Positions 15,592 through 25,577 of a stretch of 64,000 bases of DNA are shown here, piece after piece. The notes below the pieces were generated by a model. The model was not told the DNA's origin and made no database searches. It saw only the letters and a program-made list of their open reading frames with translations. Every line of letters begins with the position of its first letter. Positions within the stretch are counted from its first letter, which is position 1. This DNA comes from Pseudomonadota bacterium. GTDB lineage: Bacteria; Pseudomonadota; Gammaproteobacteria; Steroidobacterales; Steroidobacteraceae. The DNA lies in the NCBI GenBank assembly GCA_023457495.1, contig JAEWLQ010000079.1, positions 10,270 to 74,269 of the forward strand, in the 5' to 3' direction. The position numbers were made by a program, and so were the translations under genes.

Positions 15592-16797
15592 TCAGGCGGA
15601 CTTCGCGACCGGGCCGCGCTCGAGCACCTTGCGCATGCGCTCGATGCACTTCTCGAGCGTCGCCATGCTGGTGGCGAACGAGGCGCGGAAGTGGTTAGGC
15701 GCTCCGAAACCGGAGCCCGGGACCACCGCGACGCCGGCGTCGTTGATCAGCATTTCCGCGAACGCGTTGTCGTCCTTGATGCCGAATGCCGCCATCGCGG
15801 CGCTGCAGTCGGCCCAGGCGTAGAACGCGCCGGCGCAGGGCAGGGCCGAGATGCCGGGCAGGGAGTTCAGCGCGGCGATGAAGTAGTCGTGCCGCTTCTT
15901 GAACTGCTCGTTCATCGCGACCACCGGCGCCTGGTCGCCATTGAGCGCCGCGAGGGCCGCCTTCTGCGTGATGCTGCAGGCGTTCGACGTGCTCTGGCCC
16001 TGGATCGTCGACATCGCGTTGACGATTTCCTTCGGGCCGCCGCAGTAGCCGAGACGCCAGCCGGTCATGGCGTACGACTTCGAGACGCCGTTGATCGTGA
16101 CCACGCGGTCGTAGAGTTCCGGCGCGACCGTGAGCAGCGAGGTGAACGGTTCCGCACCCCACCAGATCTTCTCGTACATGTCGTCGGTGCCGACGACGAT
16201 GCGCGGGTGATTCACCAGCACATCGGCCAGCGCACGCCACTCGGCGCGCGTATAGGCGGCGCCCGTCGGATTGCAGGGCGAGTTGATCAGCAGCAGGCGC
16301 GTCTTCGGCGTGATCGCCGCTTCGAGCTGGCGCGGCGTCAGCTTGTAACCCTGCGAGGCCGGGCAGTTCGGCGTGACCGGCAGGCCGTCCGCGAGCAGCA
16401 CCATGTCCGGGTAGCTCACCCAGTAGGGCGCGGGAATGATGGCCTCGTCGCCCGGATCGAGCACCGCCATGCAGAGGTTGTAGATAGTCTGCTTGGCGCC
16501 CGAGCTCACCAGGATCTGGTTGCGCTCGTACGAAATATTGTTGTCGCGCTTGAACTTCTCGATGATCGCGTCCTTGAGCTCGACGATGCCGTCGACGTTC
16601 GTGTAGCGCGTGAAGCCCTTCTGGATCGCCTCGATGCCCGCGTCGGCGATGTGCTTCGGCGTATCGAAATCCGGCTCGCCGGCGCCGAGGCCGATGATGT
16701 CCTTGCCCTCGGCCTTCAGTTTCGCGGCGCGCGCGGTGACTGCGAGAGTGGGCGAGGGCTTGACGCGCAGGACGCGTCGCGAGAGCTGATTGGGCAC
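15592..16797 (-). CDS. Aspartate aminotransferase, class I (1-beta subgroup)
   Basis: 401 aa. PLP enzyme converting aspartate and 2-oxoglutarate to oxaloacetate and glutamate. Shows GLGAGEPDFDTPKHI near the N-terminus, NSPCNPTGAAYTRAEW, and the PLP lysine in GVSKSYAMTGWRLGY (about Lys 240). Length and motifs fit the AatA type of bacteria; prephenate aminotransferase activity is possible in this subgroup. Upstream on its strand, a TAATAT hexamer sits inside a CGCGTA/TACGCG dyad (16842-16856), a possible promoter. Followed closely by the AI-2E family permease gene. Confidence 0.92.
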   Translation of the reverse strand: MPNQLSRRVLRVKPSPTLAVTARAAKLKAEGKDIIGLGAGEPDFDTPKHIADAGIEAIQKGFTRYTNVDGIVELKDAIIEKFKRDNNISYERNQILVSSGAKQTIYNLCMAVLDPGDEAIIPAPYWVSYPDMVLLADGLPVTPNCPASQGYKLTPRQLEAAITPKTRLLLINSPCNPTGAAYTRAEWRALADVLVNHPRIVVGTDDMYEKIWWGAEPFTSLLTVAPELYDRVVTINGVSKSYAMTGWRLGYCGGPKEIVNAMSTIQGQSTSNACSITQKAALAALNGDQAPVVAMNEQFKKRHDYFIAALNSLPGISALPCAGAFYAWADCSAAMAAFGIKDDNAFAEMLINDAGVAVVPGSGFGAPNHFRASFATSMATLEKCIERMRKVLERGPVAKSA

Positions 16798-17021
16798 GGC
16801 GAACCTTTATTTCTGAAGTGGGGTTGGGATGGTCAAACGGGCGCGTATATTACGCGATCCGCACGCGCCAGCCACGCCCCAGTTGAGCGCCCAAGCGCAT
16901 GTATTTTCAAGCCTTTGTACCGAAAGGCTGCCGGCGGCAATATTGTCTGGTCCCCCCGCGCGGCGACGCCGATTCTCGTATCCTTTCGCGTCTTTTGATC
17001 GAAGTCATATCGAGGGAGCGA

Positions 17022-20000
17022 ATGAAGAACAAGGCACGGCGGCTTGCAGGCATAGGTCTTACTACTTCACTTTCGATCATTCTCTTCATTTCGCTGCGGG
17101 CAGACGCATTCGAGCTGGTCGCCGATCTCAACTACGGTTCGCCCGCGCGCGCCACCTATGCGGGTCGAGGGTTGGATGTGCCCCAAGGCACTTTTCTGCC
17201 ACTGGTCGAATACTCCCATGGCACTGAATTGTGGTTCACGGATAACACGGCGCAGGGCACGCGTCTCGTCCGGGACATCTTTCCGGGCTGGGTAGGATCC
17301 CATCCCAGCTGGTACAGCAAACTCGGGGACGTCGTGGTGTTCATCGCGAACGACGGCGTGCATGGCACCGAATTGTGGCGTACGGATGGCACCGCCCCAG
17401 GCACGTTCATGCTGGCGGACATCGGTCCGGGCGCGCAACACTATGGCGGTGCGTATCCCACGGTCGTGCTGAATGAAGTCTTGTATTTCACGGCCGACGA
17501 CACCGTCACTGGAAACGAGCTCTGGCGCACCGATGGCACTCGCGAAGGAACCTACCTCGTGGCGGATATCGTTCCGGGGTACGAGGGCTCGTACGTCAGA
17601 GACCTGACACCTGCGGCGAACAACATCATTTTCGTGCGCACGGGCGAGATCTGGATATCCGATGGCACAGGCCCGGGCACTCGCAAGATCGCCGATCTCG
17701 GTGTCTCACGATGCTGCGAATTGGTCGGAGACGCCGTCTTCTTTACCGCGAATGATGGCGTCCATGGCCTCGAACTGTGGCGCGCCGACGTCGATGGCAA
17801 CAACGTGCACATGGTTGCCAACCTGAATAACGAGCCGACAGGTAGTGGTCAGGACGGATGGTCAAACCCGGAGTTCGCGTTCAAGCGCGGCAATTCTCTG
17901 ATCTTCACCGCGAAGATACCGCTCGCTACGCCCGTCAATGGCACGGCGAGTGACTGCAAGCTCTTTCGCGCGGACGCGTCCGGCGCGGGCGTCACCGAGC
18001 TGATGAACTTCGAGGCGCGCTGTTACGTGAGCAAGGTCATCAACCTGCCGGCCGGCACGATGTTCAACCTCTCACCCTCTGGTGTTGGCGACAGCGATGA
18101 GCTGTGGATATCCGATGGCACGCCCGCCGGCACAATGCCGCTCGATCTGGGGCTCAGTTATTCGACGAAGATCTCCTCGGAAAGCTTCAAGGCAGCGTAC
18201 GGGCAGAATGGCGAAGCGTACTTCTTCGGGCGTTCCGGGGCTGGAGGTCAGTTGACTCCGCCGGACAAGATCTGGCGCACAGACGGCACGCGGGCAGGAA
18301 CCCGAGTGTTCGCCGACCTGACGACTTACAGCACCAGTCAGGAGATTGCGTACCTCGATGGCCGTTTGTACTTCGATGCGGGCGCCACACCCTCTCACTC
18401 CGCGGGGAATGAGCTTTGGACCAGCGACGGAACCGCGGCGGGCACTTTCCTCGTGCGCGACATCACGCTCGGCTCCGCGGGTTCCACTTTCACCGATCTG
18501 CGAGTTGCCAATGGCCGGCTGCAGTTCTTCGCGGGCGCCCTGGAGGTGCAGAACCTTTGGTCGTCCGACGGCACGCTCGATGGAACGGTCAATCTCAGCG
18601 CCGGCAGCGTGCAAAGCGGGACGGGTGACTCCAACGTCGTGTTCGCCGGACAGCTGGGAGCGCGCGCAGTGTTCGCAGCCGACCGTGGGTCAGACTCCGG
18701 GGGCCGTGAATTGAACATCACGGACGGTACGACCGCGGGTACCACCCGCATTCGTGACATCAACGAAGGTGGTTCCGCCGATCCCGAGAATTTCCTCGTG
18801 ATGAACGACCAGATCTTGTTCGTCGCGCGTGACTTCAGTCACGGCCGCGAGTTGTGGCGCACGGATGGCACGTCTGGCGGAACGATTCAGCTCGCGGATA
18901 TCGTCAATACCGGCGACGGCAACGTCACGCTGGGTGGTCCGAGTTCCATACTGGATGGCGTCGCCTACTTTACGGGAGGGACTATCACGTCTCCCAGGCT
19001 GTGGCGAACGGACGGAACGGTCGCGGGGACGTTCGAGGTCACCGGGAATGTCGGTGCGCGCGTGATCGTTCTCGGCGGCACTGGCACGCACCTGCTGTAC
19101 CAGGCGTTCGCGAACGGCAGCATGCATCTTTGGTCGTGGAACGGCAGCTCCGCGCAGATCATCACGGTGGCTGACGGATTGAAAATTGCATCCACGCCGG
19201 GCGTGAACCTTGACGGACGCGTGTGCTTTCGAGCGTGGGACGTTTCGCCGCAGCGCCTGGACATCTGGTGCGCGAACGGGCAGCCGGGAGACCTGGTTCG
19301 CGCCACGAACTTCGATGCGCTGGGACTGACCGCTGCCGATCTGCGCGCGCTGGGCGACAAACTACTGGTCAACGCGCGTGGTTCGGGCGCGGCCGCCGGC
19401 CTTTACACCACCCAGGGCGCCGCCGCCGGCATGCAACGGATTTCGGGCGAGAGGGTCGTCAGCGCGAAGGAATTCGGCGGCGGGCAGCTGGTGTTCGCGT
19501 CCGAAAGTGGCGGATTGATGCTGACGGATGGCACGAGCACCGGAACCCGCAGTCTGCTCCAGGGAGTCACGCTTCCCGGTGGCTTCACCGGTGATTTCGG
19601 AGTGCTGTCGAACTACGTCGTCTTCGTGGTCGACGATCCGACGCTTGGCGCGGTGCTCTGGCGCACTGATGGCACGGCGGCGGGGACTCGATATGTTGCG
19701 GATGTCGATTCCGGAACGGCCTCCCCGCGGTCCGCCAGCCAGTTCTTCACGCTCGGCGATCGTCTGTTGTTCTCGGCATCTCGCACCGGAATCGGCCATG
19801 AACTGTGGTCCATCAATGCGACCGATCCCAATGCCTCTCCTGATGTGGCCTCCGTCACCGCCGGGACGGCTGCCACGATCGACGTGCTCGATAACGATTC
19901 AGATTTCGACGGAACGCTGAATGCCGGATCGGTTTCGATCGTAACCAACCCGGTGAACGGTTCCGCAACGGTCAACCCGGCGACCGGTGCGATTACCTAC

Positions 20001-20294
20001 ACCGCGAACGCCACATACTCCGGCTCGGATTCGTTGAGGTACCGGGTTGCGGACGATCAAGGCCGGCAGTCGAATATCGCCACCCTCACGATCCAAGTGG
20101 CGCCCGGATCCGTGGTGAATCCTCCGGCTCCGCCGCCACCGCCGGCCCCACCCGCGACGCCACCATCGACGGGAGGTGGCGGAGGAGGCGGCGCGCTGGG
20201 TATCGAACTTTGGTGGCTGCTGGTCCTCGCGGCCCTCAAAGCCGCCTGGGGAGTGAAGCGCCGGGGGTGCCGAATGGAGGCCCCGCTGCGCTGA
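17022..20294 (+). CDS. Giant ELWxxDGT-repeat exported protein with C-terminal sorting signal
   Basis: 1090 aa. ATG 17022 has GGGAG nearby and opens a signal peptide (LTTSLSIILFISLRADA). About fifteen copies of an ELWRTDGTxxGT-type repeat run to about residue 935. An Ig/cadherin-like domain (NDSDFDGTLNAGSVSIV, then GSDSLRYRVADDQG) follows, then a Pro-rich stretch, a run of seven glycines, a hydrophobic helix (LWWLLVLAALKAAW) and a basic end. That tail resembles GlyGly-CTERM signals processed by rhombosortase. The repeats suggest a beta-propeller-like adhesin or surface protein. Function is not known. Confidence 0.9.
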   Translation: MKNKARRLAGIGLTTSLSIILFISLRADAFELVADLNYGSPARATYAGRGLDVPQGTFLPLVEYSHGTELWFTDNTAQGTRLVRDIFPGWVGSHPSWYSKLGDVVVFIANDGVHGTELWRTDGTAPGTFMLADIGPGAQHYGGAYPTVVLNEVLYFTADDTVTGNELWRTDGTREGTYLVADIVPGYEGSYVRDLTPAANNIIFVRTGEIWISDGTGPGTRKIADLGVSRCCELVGDAVFFTANDGVHGLELWRADVDGNNVHMVANLNNEPTGSGQDGWSNPEFAFKRGNSLIFTAKIPLATPVNGTASDCKLFRADASGAGVTELMNFEARCYVSKVINLPAGTMFNLSPSGVGDSDELWISDGTPAGTMPLDLGLSYSTKISSESFKAAYGQNGEAYFFGRSGAGGQLTPPDKIWRTDGTRAGTRVFADLTTYSTSQEIAYLDGRLYFDAGATPSHSAGNELWTSDGTAAGTFLVRDITLGSAGSTFTDLRVANGRLQFFAGALEVQNLWSSDGTLDGTVNLSAGSVQSGTGDSNVVFAGQLGARAVFAADRGSDSGGRELNITDGTTAGTTRIRDINEGGSADPENFLVMNDQILFVARDFSHGRELWRTDGTSGGTIQLADIVNTGDGNVTLGGPSSILDGVAYFTGGTITSPRLWRTDGTVAGTFEVTGNVGARVIVLGGTGTHLLYQAFANGSMHLWSWNGSSAQIITVADGLKIASTPGVNLDGRVCFRAWDVSPQRLDIWCANGQPGDLVRATNFDALGLTAADLRALGDKLLVNARGSGAAAGLYTTQGAAAGMQRISGERVVSAKEFGGGQLVFASESGGLMLTDGTSTGTRSLLQGVTLPGGFTGDFGVLSNYVVFVVDDPTLGAVLWRTDGTAAGTRYVADVDSGTASPRSASQFFTLGDRLLFSASRTGIGHELWSINATDPNASPDVASVTAGTAATIDVLDNDSDFDGTLNAGSVSIVTNPVNGSATVNPATGAITYTANATYSGSDSLRYRVADDQGRQSNIATLTIQVAPGSVVNPPAPPPPPAPPATPPSTGGGGGGGALGIELWWLLVLAALKAAWGVKRRGCRMEAPLR

Positions 20295-20421
20295 TTGATT
20301 CCGTGGGTTGAGAACAGCTGCCGGGCATCCATACAGTGTCGCCTGCAACAACGCACTGGATGGATTTCACCCGGCAACTGGTGATTCCATGCGCCCTCCC
20401 GCACCGATCAATGGCGAGCGA

Positions 20422-22479
<2,058 letters not shown>

Positions 22480-22576
22480 CGGGGAAATCGCCACAAGCCC
22501 TTGAGTTTCATGGGTCCGGGGGGATTCCGTCCTTGAACGCGAAAACCCCCTCCAGTATCCTTCGCGCCCTCTCGGC

Positions 22577-22651
22577 AGTCGCGTAGCTCAGTGGTAGAGC
22601 ACCTCCTTGACATGGAGGTGGTCGGTGGTTCGATCCCACTCGCGACTACCA
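22577..22651 (+). tRNA. tRNA-Val (GAC)
   Basis: Full cloverleaf: acceptor AGTCGCG/CGCGACT, D-arm GCTC..GAGC, anticodon stem CCTCC/GGAGG with loop TTGACAT (anticodon GAC), T-arm GGTGG-TTCGATC-CCACT, discriminator A and encoded CCA. A 33-nt near-copy of its 3' end lies at 23582-23614, suggesting the tRNA served as an integration site. Confidence 0.96.
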
Positions 22652-22707
22652 TCTAACCCCTTCACCCGCTTGACGTTTTTGGCTCCTGGCCTGACTCTGC
22701 GGGTCCA

Positions 22708-23577
22708 ATGAAGCGCTACCTCGTCCCGCTCCTGCTCGTCGCGACCGCATGCTCCGGGTCGCAGACACTCCAGGAAACACCAACCGCGGGCGAAACCGTC
22801 GGCGCATGGAGCGCGGCGACTTTCGAGAAGCCGTTCCGCATCAGCATGGAGCCGGGAAGTTATCCGGTCTGGGTGGCCGGTGGCGCCACGCATCAGAACC
22901 TCGACGGGGCCTGGGACGGCGGTCGCTTCGCGCGGATTACACCTCCAACGAGTCCCCAGACCTACGGCGGGATCGGGGCTTTCGACTTGCCGGCTTCCCG
23001 ATCGGTGAGTCTGCGATGGGAGATGCGCACGGGTCCGACCTTTGCGTCCGGTGGCCAGGACTTCGATGACAACAAACACGTCATCGTTCACACGTCGAAC
23101 GGCAACCGCCCCATGTTCAATTTGCAGTCCGCAGGCGGCGGATGTCTGCAGGCCGCGATCGGCCAGGGGACGGTCAAGCAGTTCAACCAGCGCGCAGTCG
23201 GCGGGCGGCCTGCCGGACATTTCCGCGGCGAACGCAACCACGTATTCACATGGTGTGACAAGGCTCGTTCCGGTGCGGTGGTGCCCGGCGAATGGATCAC
23301 CATCGTGTTCGATGCGTCGTGCGAGACCACGCTGCACTCATCTGGTCACATCCGCGCACAGGTCTATCGTCGCAGCGGAAAGATTGCCGATTGGTGGATC
23401 CCGTGGAACTACGACTCACCTGCACGCTGCACGGAGATCACGGGAATCGAGGGCATCGGCGACTACTACAACGGTCGCGGCGATGGTGCCGCGGGCACTT
23501 ACTTCGACATCGCCGGAGTCACGATCTCCACGACGGGGCCGCTGAGTCCGCGCGCAGAGTTCTTGCAGGCCCGATGA
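22708..23577 (+). CDS. Lipoprotein of unknown function between tRNA-Val and its 3' duplicate
   Basis: 289 aa. Lipobox TAC at about 13-15 (LLLVATACSG) predicts lipidation. The mature part looks like a beta-sandwich (alternating strands, WDGGRFARI, VSLRWEMRTGPTF, IEGIGDYYNGRGDG), somewhat like LamG or polysaccharide-lyase folds, but I cannot assign a family. Six cysteines in the mature chain suggest disulfides. It is the only gene between tRNA-Val and the duplicated tRNA 3' end, and its stop lies 4 nt before that repeat, so it may be cargo of a decayed element. Base composition is not visibly different from neighbours. Confidence 0.78.
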   Translation: MKRYLVPLLLVATACSGSQTLQETPTAGETVGAWSAATFEKPFRISMEPGSYPVWVAGGATHQNLDGAWDGGRFARITPPTSPQTYGGIGAFDLPASRSVSLRWEMRTGPTFASGGQDFDDNKHVIVHTSNGNRPMFNLQSAGGGCLQAAIGQGTVKQFNQRAVGGRPAGHFRGERNHVFTWCDKARSGAVVPGEWITIVFDASCETTLHSSGHIRAQVYRRSGKIADWWIPWNYDSPARCTEITGIEGIGDYYNGRGDGAAGTYFDIAGVTISTTGPLSPRAEFLQAR

Positions 23578-23581
23578 GCGC

Positions 23582-23614
23582 GGTCGGTGGTTCGATCCCA
23601 CTCACGACTACCAT
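23582..23614 (+). repeat. Duplicated 3' end of tRNA-Val (att-like scar)
   Basis: Matches 22620-22652 at 32 of 33 positions; the single change is CGCGACT to CACGACT in the acceptor strand. It covers the T-arm, acceptor strand, CCA and one further base. No 5' tRNA half is present here. This is the pattern left by tyrosine-integrase elements at tRNA 3' ends, though no integrase remains; a partial tandem duplication is the alternative. Confidence 0.75.
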
Positions 23615-23726
23615 TTCACCGACCCGCCACGCTGAGATCAGCCTACGGGGTCATCGGCCTCGCCCGACGGTCCGGGCAGCCCGAAGCGCTCACCCTCTCC
23701 AGTTCAAACCCTCGCTGGAGAAGCGC

Positions 23727-23813
23727 ATGCTCAAATTCCTCGGCAGCACGGTTGGAATCATTTTTCTGATCGGCCTCGTCGTCGTCATCCTGCTCCTCAA
23801 GTTCATCTTCTGA
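23727..23813 (+). CDS. 28-aa single-pass membrane peptide upstream of tamA
   Basis: MLKFLGSTVGIIFLIGLVVV and eight further mostly hydrophobic residues: one transmembrane helix with a lone N-terminal lysine and a lysine near the end. GGAG lies 6 nt before ATG 23727. It ends 12 nt before the tamA start, so it is probably co-transcribed. Too short for ordinary gene callers. No function known to me. Confidence 0.55.
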   Translation: MLKFLGSTVGIIFLIGLVVVILLLKFIF

Positions 23814-23825
23814 TCGTCGGCAGGC

Positions 23826-25577
23826 GTGCGTGCGCTGATCCTCAGCATCGCCTTTCTGAGCGGGGTTGCTTTAGCCGAGCCCGCGCGCGTCGACGTCAAG
23901 CTCGAAGGCCTGGACGAGGAGTTGCGCGACGCGGTGCGCGGGACGCTCGAGCTCGTCGAGTACCAGAAGCGCGACATCACCCCGGCGAAGTTGCGGGCGG
24001 CTTACGCGAACGCGGAGGAACAGATCCGCCGGGCGCTCGAGCCCTTCGGCTATTACGACGTCGTGGTGAACCAGGAGCTCACGGGCGACGTCGAGCAAGG
24101 GTGGGTGGCGACCTTCAACGTGGAGCCGGGCAAGGCTTCCGTCGTGCGCGAATCGCGGGTGGAAGTCCTCGGGGGAGGCGCGGATCGCCGCCGTGTGCGC
24201 GGCGCGCTCGAGGGCTTCGCGCCGAAGGTCGGTGAGCGCTTCGATCACGCCACGTACGAGGCGAGCAAGTCCGTCATAGACAGCTCGTTGCGCGGCGCCG
24301 GCTACCTCGACGCGAAAACCACGCGCCGGCGCGTGACCGTGATCCCGGAGGAGACGGCCGCCGACATCGACCTGCAATGGGAAAGCGGACCGCGTTACAA
24401 GTTCGGTGACGTGCGCTTCACGGGCGATGCGCCGTTCTCCGAGAACTTCCTGCAGCAGTTCGTGCCCTGGCGCGAGGACGCGTGGTTCAACTCCGAGCAG
24501 GTGCTGAACCTGCAGCAGCGGCTGGTCGACGCGGACTACTTCGAGCTCGTGTCCGTCGCGCCGGCACTGGACGAAAAACGCGACGGGCAAGTGCCCATCG
24601 ATGTGCTGCTGCGGCGTGACGAGCGGACGGTTTATTCGGGCGAGGTCTACTACAGCACGGACTTCGGCGCCGGCGTGCGTGTGAGCGCCGATCGCCGCTG
24701 GCTCAACAAGAAAGGACACAAGGCGGGCGTCGACCTGGAATATTCGCAGCGGCTGCAGGTCGCCGCGGTCCGTTACCAGATCCCGCGGCCGGGTCGCGAG
24801 GACCGCTCGTACGATTTCGGCGTCGCGTATCGCGACGAGACCACGGACGTCTCGCGGTCGCGCAACTTTCAGATCGCGGCGTCGCGCACCGAGAAGAACT
24901 GGCACGGCTTCGTCCGCACGATCGGTCTCAAATATCTCAATGGCGATTTCGAGATCGGTCAGGACGAGGACAATCTCGAGTTCGGCGAGTCCACGCTGCT
25001 GTTCGCCGAAGGCACGCTCAGCCGCCGCAGGCTCAACGACCGCGTCATGCCGCGCAAGGGCTACGTGACGGACTTCGGTGTGCGACTCGCGAGCGATGCG
25101 GTGTTGTCGGACACGAGCATGGCGCAGATCTTCGGACGGCTCACGTGGCTCATTCCGCAGGGCGACAAGGCGCGCATCAAACTACGTGGCGAGGCCGGCG
25201 CGATGAGCGTTGGCGATTTCGACGCGTTGCCGCCGGACCTGCGTTTCTGGGCGGGCGGCGACCGCTCGATCCGTGGCTTCAACTACCACGAGCTCGGTGA
25301 GATCAACGCGAATGGCAACGTCATCGGCGGCGAGTACCTCGCGCTGGTGAGCGCGGAGTACGAGTACTACTTCCGCGAAGCCTGGGGCGCGGCCGTGTTC
25401 GTCGATGCGGGTGATGCCTTCACGAATTCATTCAATGTGAACGTGGCCGCGGGCGTCGGCCTGCGGTGGAAGTCGCCGCTCGGGCCGATCCGCATCGATT
25501 TCGGATTTCCCATCGAGACGGATTCGCCGATCGCCGAGAGCTGGCGCGTGCACATTCTACTGGGGCCGGACATATGA
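23826..25577 (+). CDS. tamA: Translocation and assembly module outer-membrane protein TamA
   Basis: 583 aa, Omp85 family. A signal peptide (about 1-17, cleavage after ALA) is followed by three POTRA-like domains (about 22-265) and a C-terminal 16-strand barrel. The barrel contains the Omp85 motif GGDRSIRGF (about 478-486) and ends in ILLGPDI. GTG 23826 is the start. With TamB it inserts autotransporters and other proteins into the outer membrane. Its stop overlaps the tamB start (ATGA, 25574-25577), so the pair is translationally coupled. Confidence 0.93.
   Translation: MRALILSIAFLSGVALAEPARVDVKLEGLDEELRDAVRGTLELVEYQKRDITPAKLRAAYANAEEQIRRALEPFGYYDVVVNQELTGDVEQGWVATFNVEPGKASVVRESRVEVLGGGADRRRVRGALEGFAPKVGERFDHATYEASKSVIDSSLRGAGYLDAKTTRRRVTVIPEETAADIDLQWESGPRYKFGDVRFTGDAPFSENFLQQFVPWREDAWFNSEQVLNLQQRLVDADYFELVSVAPALDEKRDGQVPIDVLLRRDERTVYSGEVYYSTDFGAGVRVSADRRWLNKKGHKAGVDLEYSQRLQVAAVRYQIPRPGREDRSYDFGVAYRDETTDVSRSRNFQIAASRTEKNWHGFVRTIGLKYLNGDFEIGQDEDNLEFGESTLLFAEGTLSRRRLNDRVMPRKGYVTDFGVRLASDAVLSDTSMAQIFGRLTWLIPQGDKARIKLRGEAGAMSVGDFDALPPDLRFWAGGDRSIRGFNYHELGEINANGNVIGGEYLALVSAEYEYYFREAWGAAVFVDAGDAFTNSFNVNVAAGVGLRWKSPLGPIRIDFGFPIETDSPIAESWRVHILLGPDI

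Noticed and set aside
14525..15823. Long plus-strand frame of 432 codons opposite the permease and aminotransferase genes
   Set aside because: His/Asp/Arg/Glu-rich composition typical of an antisense frame in GC-rich DNA; the opposite strand carries recognisable proteins.
20295..20421. LexA/SOS box upstream of uvrB
   Set aside because: No CTGT-N8-ACAG-like dyad found in the intergenic region.
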